A stretch of DNA of 11,024 bases, from the NCBI GenBank assembly GCA_045628725.1, contig JAZQPT010000018.1, positions 1-11,024 of the forward strand, written 5' to 3'. The notes under the pieces were generated by a model. It had not been told where the DNA came from. It made no database searches and saw only the letters and a program-made list of their open reading frames with translations. Each line of letters starts with the position of its first letter. The stretch's first letter is position 1. Of this stretch, positions 5,940 to 11,024 are shown in pieces. The position numbers and the translations under genes were made by a program. The DNA comes from JACQGD01 sp045628725. Its GTDB lineage: Bacteria > Patescibacteriota > Saccharimonadia > Saccharimonadales > Saccharimonadaceae.

Positions 5940-7887
5940 TGCCTCTAGCGCTACTGTGTACGCCCTGCTCGGCATAGGGATACTTGTATTTACCTTCCTG
6001 TTTCAAGTAACCGTTACCCCCGCTCGTGTTCAAGCTCTGTCAGCCACTGAATTTAACCCCGGCAAAATCATTGATGACGAAGTATTCTATAACAAGAATT
6101 CAATGAATACACAGCAAATTCAAGACTTCCTCAATCAACTACTGCCGAGCTGCGACACTTGGGGTACCGGCAGGTCGGAATACGGGGGTGGAACGCGCGC
6201 CCAGTATGCGGCGTCACAAGGTTGGTCCGGCCCTCCATATGTGTGTCTTAAAAATTACCACGAAAACCCGCAGACAAACGAAACCTCGTACGAAAGAGGT
6301 GGAGGTGCCTTTGCAGGAGGTCTGTCGGCAGCCCAAATTATCTATAATGCCGCCCAGCAGTATGGCATCAACCCCCAAGTTCTTTTAGTGCTACTTAAAA
6401 AAGAGTCAGCTGGCCCCCTAACCGCCGACAGCTGGCCACTGAAGTCGCAGTACCGATATTCAATGGGCTACGGATGTCCGGATAGTGGCCCCGGCTACAG
6501 CGCCAATTGCGACGGTCAAAAGTCTGGCTTTTATAAGCAGGTCAACTATGCGGCGTGGCAGCTTAAATACTACAAAGACCACCCCAATGATTACCGCTAC
6601 CGTATCGGATCAAATCAGATACAATATGCCCCCGACCCTGCCTGCGGAGTAAAGTCAGTTAATATTCAAAACATTGCTACCTTAAGTCTTTATATCTACA
6701 CCCCGTATGTACCTAATGACGCCGCTCTTAGAAACTACCCTGGCACTGCGCCCTGTGGCGCATATGGTAACCGTAATTTTTATATGTTTTTCAAGGAGTG
6801 GTTTGGCAGCACCAACTTCAATGGCGTCCGAGATGAAAAGAATGCGGTTTGGCGACTTTACAACCCTAAAACCGGCGGCCATATGCTTAGCGCAGACTAC
6901 ACCGAGGTCAATACCTACTTAGCAAACAACTGGAAAAACGATGGAGTAGTCAGCCATTCTGTCGAAAATGGCACCGTGCCAATTCATCGGCTTTATAACT
7001 CACAGTCCAAATATCATACTATCGCCACCGCACAGGAAGCGGCAAGTCTGCGTTCCCGCGGCTGGATTGACGATGGTGTGATTTTTAAGGCAAATAGCGA
7101 AGGAACACCTGTATGGCGTATCAGCAACCAAGGCCGCTACTTCCTAACCAGTAATGCAAACGAGGTGGCCACCTACCGTCAACATGGCTGGAATATTGAC
7201 GGCGTCCTCTACTACGAGCTGTCCTCGTACGAGACGCAAACCTGGAGACTATATAACCGCGTTACCGGGTTCCATACGTTTGTCTCCAACGTCAACGAAC
7301 TAACTGATTATATGCGCTCAGGCTGGATAAATGATGGAGTTACCATATCTGGCAGTAAAGAAGATACTGTGCCGGTCTACAGGCTTTGGAACGGTCGGTC
7401 GCATTTCGTCACCGCAAACGAAAGCGAAAAAGACACTTACATTCGTGGCGGATGGAAGAATGACGGAGTGATATTCTACACAAATAACATTCAACTTACC
7501 TACCGGCTCTATAATCCAGCGACGAATTCACACCGAGTGGTGGTGTCCATGGACGAATTCCACCATAACCTCAAACAAGGTTGGAAGAACGATGGCGTGA
7601 TTTTTAAAGTATCCTCTTCATCTAACCTGCCTATCTACGAACTTTCAAACCCGGTAACCAACTCGTTTTTCTATACCGCTAACGCCCAAGAAGTTAATGC
7701 CTACACCCAAAACGGCTGGGTGTCAAACGGTATTAAGTTTAGGGCCCTTAATAACGGCCAGCCCGTTTACCGCCTATATAGCAGAACTACAAACACACAT
7801 ATTCTCATACAAAATGAAAGCGAAAAGCAAGCCTATATTCAGGCTGGTTGGCTAGACGATGGAGTAATTTTTAGCTCTTACCGCTAA
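5905..7887 (+). CDS. Secreted lysozyme-like wall protein with eight DUF5648-type repeats
   Basis: The 660-residue product has a signal sequence (hydrophobic core about 17-36, likely cleavage after VQA at 44). Residues about 48-302 match a family I know from Actinobacteria and Saccharibacteria: FNPGKIIDDEVFYN, a Gln-rich helix (QQIQDFLNQLL), AAQIIYNAAQQYGINPQVLL followed by KKES with E167 where lysozyme-like transglycosylases carry the catalytic acid, then SMGYGCPD, the AAWQLKYY helix, YTPYVPNDAALRNYPG, and YGNRNFYMFFKEWFGST. Six cysteines (83, 114, 191, 202, 247, 284) all lie in this domain and probably pair as disulfides. Residues 316-660 are eight repeats of 41-45 residues. The family name implies peptidoglycan cleavage, but activity is not proven. 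Met5 (position 5917), with GGATGG upstream, is an equally good start; either way the gene overlaps the previous one. Tandem stops TAA TAG end it. No sortase motif is present. Confidence 0.85.
   Translation: MVNQMNKRLASNASSATVYALLGIGILVFTFLFQVTVTPARVQALSATEFNPGKIIDDEVFYNKNSMNTQQIQDFLNQLLPSCDTWGTGRSEYGGGTRAQYAASQGWSGPPYVCLKNYHENPQTNETSYERGGGAFAGGLSAAQIIYNAAQQYGINPQVLLVLLKKESAGPLTADSWPLKSQYRYSMGYGCPDSGPGYSANCDGQKSGFYKQVNYAAWQLKYYKDHPNDYRYRIGSNQIQYAPDPACGVKSVNIQNIATLSLYIYTPYVPNDAALRNYPGTAPCGAYGNRNFYMFFKEWFGSTNFNGVRDEKNAVWRLYNPKTGGHMLSADYTEVNTYLANNWKNDGVVSHSVENGTVPIHRLYNSQSKYHTIATAQEAASLRSRGWIDDGVIFKANSEGTPVWRISNQGRYFLTSNANEVATYRQHGWNIDGVLYYELSSYETQTWRLYNRVTGFHTFVSNVNELTDYMRSGWINDGVTISGSKEDTVPVYRLWNGRSHFVTANESEKDTYIRGGWKNDGVIFYTNNIQLTYRLYNPATNSHRVVVSMDEFHHNLKQGWKNDGVIFKVSSSSNLPIYELSNPVTNSFFYTANAQEVNAYTQNGWVSNGIKFRALNNGQPVYRLYSRTTNTHILIQNESEKQAYIQAGWLDDGVIFSSYR
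6850..7884 (+). repeat. Eight tandem protein repeats (DUF5648-like) inside the secreted protein
   Basis: The repeats begin near residues 316, 361, 404, 447, 492, 533, 577 and 622. Each opens with an aromatic/basic RLYN-type motif (WRLYN, HRLYN, WRISN, WRLYN, YRLWN, YRLYN, YELSN, YRLYS), runs through a segment with a His or Phe and a Glu-containing helix (such as NEVATY or SEKDTY), and closes on a GW-x-x-DGV-type motif (GWIDDGVIF, GWKNDGVIF). The array runs to the last residues of the protein. DNA identity between units is low, so the repeats are old. The usual Pfam unit spans about three such repeats; function is unknown, and carbohydrate or surface binding is a guess from context. Confidence 0.85.
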
Positions 7888-7963
7888 TAGTCTCCGGGTA
7901 ACCAGTGGTCCAATGAACATATTAGCCCACCATACCCTACTTGTTAAGCGTGTAGTGAGTGCC

Positions 7964-9241
7964 TTAGTCAATCGCGGAGTAGCTTGCGGGTAACCTGTGC
8001 CTTTTATCAGCCTTAGATGAATGATGAAAAGTTGAATTTTGATAAAGAAGATAATAATTAAAAATAATCATACCGAGATAAATAAGTCCCATCTGAGTGT
8101 TTGGTAAAATCCACGTAGGATCTTCGTACCACCAAGTTATGCCAAATAAATACATATAAAACAGGAAGGCGTTTATTAACAAGAAATTTACAAAAAGCCC
8201 TTTTCTAGGCAGTATGATAAACCCGATCAAGGCAAAAATTCCAGCCATCGCAAAGTAAGTTTCGTGCTGAGATGGCATAAGATAAAAGCACATCATTATT
8301 GAGAGAGTTGGCAAAATAGCCAGCCCTACGCGCGTTTGATGTGCTCTTTTCACATATGTCAGAATAAAAAATATCGTCACAAAAAAGACTAGGATCAGTA
8401 ACCCGTAAAGCATACCCTTCATTTGCTGAGGTGTGTCGTGTAGCGTAAAGTTGTTACTGGTGGGAACAACCCAAAACCACGGCATTACGACACTCACGTC
8501 GTTACGCCCCAGGACTGGCATAATAATGCCATCAATAAATTTTCCACCCGCGAGCATATTAGGCACTGAACAAACAAAAACAGCCACGAGCCCCCATAGT
8601 GGAGCAAGCTTCTCTTTTACATTATACTTTTTGAAATCTTTAATATAAAAGAATAAATAAACTGGCACGAGATAGATCGCCATCAGCTTAAAACAAGCGG
8701 CGAGCGCTAACAAGAGCCATGACACCCCTTTTTTATTCGTGAGAAAGAAATAAAAGCTCCATAGACAAGGCATAATATACATACCATCCGTCAAATTTGC
8801 TTTTAAAAGATCCATTGAAAACAGTGGCAAGAAAGGCGTAACGCAAGCGGCAATGACGGGTAAGTATCGTGAGTTTGGCTGGAAGTGCTTAGCGATAAGA
8901 AAAACCGCGGCAGCAGAGAGTAAGGCGCAAGTAATGGCAAGAAGCTTGATACTATATTCAATTGGGAATTGCGGGTAAAGGCCTAGTTTTGTAAATACTG
9001 CGATGACGAAGTACCAAATCGTCGTGTAATCTCCCATTCCGGTGTCATTTAACGTTGCGATACCATGCCATCCGTATTGCGCCATATAATTCCACCATGC
9101 AACCTGAACCACTGCCGTGTCGTGTGTTATATAGTGTCGCTGGGCGTAAACAACGATAGCATAGCAGACCAGAAAGACTGTGGCAATCAGCAGCTGAACT
9201 TTGTACTTCTTAACAAAATTAATAATCGCACTTCTTGTCAT
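7964..9241 (-). CDS. GT-C-like polytopic membrane glycosyltransferase (mannosyltransferase-like)
   Basis: The 425-residue product is strongly hydrophobic, with about ten membrane segments. After the first span (15-33) comes an outside loop with HYITHDTAVVQ (37-46), where D41 sits at the position of the catalytic or metal-binding Asp of GT-C enzymes. Other GT-C-like marks are DLLKANLTDGMY (144-155), CFKLMAIYLVPVYLFF (183-198), and MPSQHETYF (322-330), which resembles the HERYF motif of GT39/GT83/GT87-type and related proteins. Such enzymes use a polyprenyl-phosphate sugar on the outer membrane face, so this one could decorate the glycan after export; that is inference. The charged C-terminal tail (about 405-425) is probably cytoplasmic. 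A weak GGGA site precedes the ATG, and a TATAAT box at 9290-9295 suggests separate transcription. It converges on the secreted hydrolase-like gene, 76 bases away. Confidence 0.75.
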   Translation of the reverse strand: MTRSAIINFVKKYKVQLLIATVFLVCYAIVVYAQRHYITHDTAVVQVAWWNYMAQYGWHGIATLNDTGMGDYTTIWYFVIAVFTKLGLYPQFPIEYSIKLLAITCALLSAAAVFLIAKHFQPNSRYLPVIAACVTPFLPLFSMDLLKANLTDGMYIMPCLWSFYFFLTNKKGVSWLLLALAACFKLMAIYLVPVYLFFYIKDFKKYNVKEKLAPLWGLVAVFVCSVPNMLAGGKFIDGIIMPVLGRNDVSVVMPWFWVVPTSNNFTLHDTPQQMKGMLYGLLILVFFVTIFFILTYVKRAHQTRVGLAILPTLSIMMCFYLMPSQHETYFAMAGIFALIGFIILPRKGLFVNFLLINAFLFYMYLFGITWWYEDPTWILPNTQMGLIYLGMIIFNYYLLYQNSTFHHSSKADKRHRLPASYSAID

Positions 9242-9289
9242 TTTATTCCCGTGAAGTCCACAAGCTAAGTATCATCGATATTAACCTGT

Positions 9290-9295
9290 ATTATA
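9290..9295 (-). promoter_or_regulatory. Candidate -10 box before the GT-C-like gene
   Basis: A perfect TATAAT lies on the minus strand in the 69-base gap between the tandem GT2 gene and the GT-C-like gene, about 49 bases before the ATG at 9241, leaving a plausible 40-base leader. No good -35 hexamer is found 16-18 bases upstream (AGGATT-like only), so this may be a weak or internal promoter, or chance in an AT-rich gap. Confidence 0.4.
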
Positions 9296-9310
9296 CATTT
9301 AGTAGCCGAG

Positions 9311-11024
9311 TTAATCCTCAGTATGCTTCATTTTACTATATATTCGTTTTACACGGCGGACTGGCTTCGTAATCTTCCATGAAAAAGATCCGAGTATCAG
9401 CCCAAGTTGTTCATTTTGCTGGTCGATAGTTTCTTGCTTTTGCTGAATATATTGATTATATATAGCTGCTATTTTAGCCGCATTTTTAGCCGCTGACTCT
9501 ATATCATTACTGTTTAGTTGCCCATTCAGCGAGAAATTACGAAGCTGAGTACTATTTGTGTCGGTAAAATGGTTTAGTATTGCCATGTCGAGCGATCTGT
9601 CGTCTACATATGCAATTGTCTTCTCATAGAGCTCGTCGAGGTATTCGAAGTAGTTAATGGTCTGTCCCTCAGGGTTAACATTTGGTTGCATCTTCTGGGT
9701 AATAGAGTGTGGGTTTTTGCGATAGTAATAAAGAGGACGGGAAGACATAGCCACTCCATTTATAGTTGCACAATACCACTGTAGTAGCTCAAAATTATCC
9801 TCATTACGCCTGTAGTCAGAGAAATGCCAGTCTGTTGCTTTTATAATACGTGATTTGTATAATTTCCCCCACGCCGTCATGGGATATACACCAGAAACAA
9901 CTGGAATATGCCCTAGAAGACACTCCAGAGCCTCACGCTTGCCCTCCAGTATCTGACTAGGATAGTCGGTGTCGGATGTTTCAACATCGCCTAGCTCCGT
10001 GTCCTCGTTGAAGTTTGCGTAACCCACTGCAGCAATATCTACGTTATTTTTTATCAAGTTTTCGTAAAGTACCTTTATGTAGTCAAGGTGTATCATATCG
10101 TCGCTATCAATGAATGAAATATAGTCCCCGCTAGCGATTTTGACACCAGCCGCACGCGCCATATTCAGCCCCTGATTCTCCTGCTTTAACGCTATGACTC
10201 TAGAATCGCGCGTTTTAAAATCATCAATAATCCTTTGGGATTTATCAGTCGTGCCATCATTTATGACGATGATCTCTAGGTTTTGATAAGACTGTACCAG
10301 AACACTCTCTAGACAGGAGCGCAAATACTTCTCTACATTATAAACGGGAATGATGACAGAGATGCGCGGGCACGACTGACTGATTTTCTTATATATATGC
10401 TCTTGATGAAAAATCTCATAGCACGCCTCATAAAACGCCCCTTGGTCGGCCCTGCTTGAAAAGCCCCCGTGAGAACCCGAGCCCTCTACCTGCCTCCAAA
10501 TAAAATCATGATGATCAATAAAATTAACACCATTTACTGAATTAGCTAGAAACGCTAACGCCATCAAGGTGTCTTCTGCCCACACGACATTCGAATATTT
10601 AGATAAATCCGTTTTTTTACAAATACTTGCACGTATCAAGTTCTGCCCAACAGTGTCAGTAGGATCAGTCCAAAAATCATGGTGCAGAAAGTGCGTATAA
10701 AAAGTCGCGAGTCTTTCATCGGTAGACTGTGAATAGGCGGTCCACAGAAAGTCCTCAACTTTACCGTCAGGATACAGTCGCGAGTGCCCTGTTACGGAAA
10801 TGTCATACTTACCATCACACGTTCCATTTACGAGATTTTCTATGTAGGTTGGGCGAACGTAGTCATCGCAGTCCATAAAGGTGATCCATTCACCATGGGC
10901 CTCTTTTATCCCCCTCTCGCGACCACGAAGCGGCCCGCCAGCATTCTGTGCATTCTGAAACGCTAGGACATTCGCATGCGCTCCTGCATACCTCTGACAC
11001 ATACCCCAGCTATCATCAGTGCTT
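9311..11024 (-). CDS. Tandem GT2-GT2 glycosyltransferase with C-terminal coil (5' truncated)
   Basis: The frame stays open to the window edge. The codons before the Met at 11002 read STDDSWG, which is the end of the GT2 motif DDGSTDDS, so that Met is internal and the true start lies outside. Numbering from that Met, domain 1 continues with NAGGPLRGRERGI, the DXD region FMDCDD (42-47), and WAEDTL (141-146) with a catalytic ED pair. Domain 2 starts at RISVIIPVYNVEKYL (213-227), then VINDGTTDKS, NQGLNMARAAG, FIDSDD (297-302), and RRNEDNFEL (398-406). Both active sites look complete, so two sugar additions are likely. A coil-like segment (about 500-535) leads to GSFSWKITKPVRRVKR, a C-terminal motif common in envelope glycosyltransferases. 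The product is probably cytoplasmic or membrane-associated. Sugar and linkage are unknown. It lies upstream of the GT-C-like gene, 69 bases away. Confidence 0.9.
   Translation of the reverse strand, partial: STDDSWGMCQRYAGAHANVLAFQNAQNAGGPLRGRERGIKEAHGEWITFMDCDDYVRPTYIENLVNGTCDGKYDISVTGHSRLYPDGKVEDFLWTAYSQSTDERLATFYTHFLHHDFWTDPTDTVGQNLIRASICKKTDLSKYSNVVWAEDTLMALAFLANSVNGVNFIDHHDFIWRQVEGSGSHGGFSSRADQGAFYEACYEIFHQEHIYKKISQSCPRISVIIPVYNVEKYLRSCLESVLVQSYQNLEIIVINDGTTDKSQRIIDDFKTRDSRVIALKQENQGLNMARAAGVKIASGDYISFIDSDDMIHLDYIKVLYENLIKNNVDIAAVGYANFNEDTELGDVETSDTDYPSQILEGKREALECLLGHIPVVSGVYPMTAWGKLYKSRIIKATDWHFSDYRRNEDNFELLQWYCATINGVAMSSRPLYYYRKNPHSITQKMQPNVNPEGQTINYFEYLDELYEKTIAYVDDRSLDMAILNHFTDTNSTQLRNFSLNGQLNSNDIESAAKNAAKIAAIYNQYIQQKQETIDQQNEQLGLILGSFSWKITKPVRRVKRIYSKMKHTED

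Noticed and set aside
6850..7884. DNA-level tandem repeat or phase-variable array
   Set aside because: The units are similar only as protein; nucleotide identity between them is low, so slippage or recent copy-number change is not supported.
8433..9268. Plus-strand frames at 8433-8648 and 9065-9268
   Set aside because: They are antisense to the GT-C-like membrane protein and show no features of real proteins.
10980..11002. ATG at 11002 as the start of the tandem GT2 gene
   Set aside because: The frame is open to the window edge and encodes the conserved STDDS just before this Met, so the Met is internal.

Overview
The window looks like part of a cell-envelope polysaccharide locus from a bacterium of moderate GC content. 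It has compact coding, short gene gaps and Shine-Dalgarno sites of the AAGGTG type. The secreted protein at 5905-7887 is the best taxonomic clue. Its N-terminal half resembles a wall-hydrolase-like family that I know from Actinobacteria and from Candidatus Saccharibacteria (TM7/CPR), and it is joined to a DUF5648-like repeat array. With the moderate GC, a saccharibacterial or related origin is my best guess, but this is inference. All eight complete gene ends use TAA or TAG, and no long frame is broken by TGA, so the TGA=Gly code of Gracilibacteria/SR1 is unlikely.

Layout. (a) Positions 2-271, plus strand: the 3' end of rmlA (dTDP-glucose synthesis). (b) Positions 285-315: a bidirectional terminator shared with the convergent gene that follows. 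(c) Positions 5245-307, minus strand: a tight three-gene operon, in transcription order a GT2 glycosyltransferase with a C-terminal coiled coil, a multi-spanning DUF6056-like membrane protein, and an 871-residue protein carrying two GT-B glycosyltransferase modules. (d) Positions 5246-5375: a divergent intergenic region with a candidate promoter and small palindromes. (e) Positions 5376-7887, plus strand: two overlapping genes, a membrane-anchored small protein with an unrecognised C-terminal domain and the secreted hydrolase-like protein with eight repeats. (f) Positions 9241-7964, minus strand: a GT-C-like membrane glycosyltransferase with its own candidate -10 box. (g) Positions 11024-9311, minus strand: a tandem GT2-GT2 protein whose N-terminus lies outside the window.

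How the genes may work together. RmlA feeds dTDP-sugar (probably dTDP-rhamnose) synthesis. The cytoplasmic GT2 and GT-B enzymes could build a lipid-linked glycan. The two polytopic proteins could add sugars from lipid-phosphate donors on the outer face or otherwise process the glycan. The plus-strand pair encodes an exported factor that may act on peptidoglycan or bind surface glycans. No flippase, ABC exporter, polymerase, ligase, tRNA, rRNA, insertion sequence or CRISPR array is visible. No gene-free stretch exceeds 130 bases.
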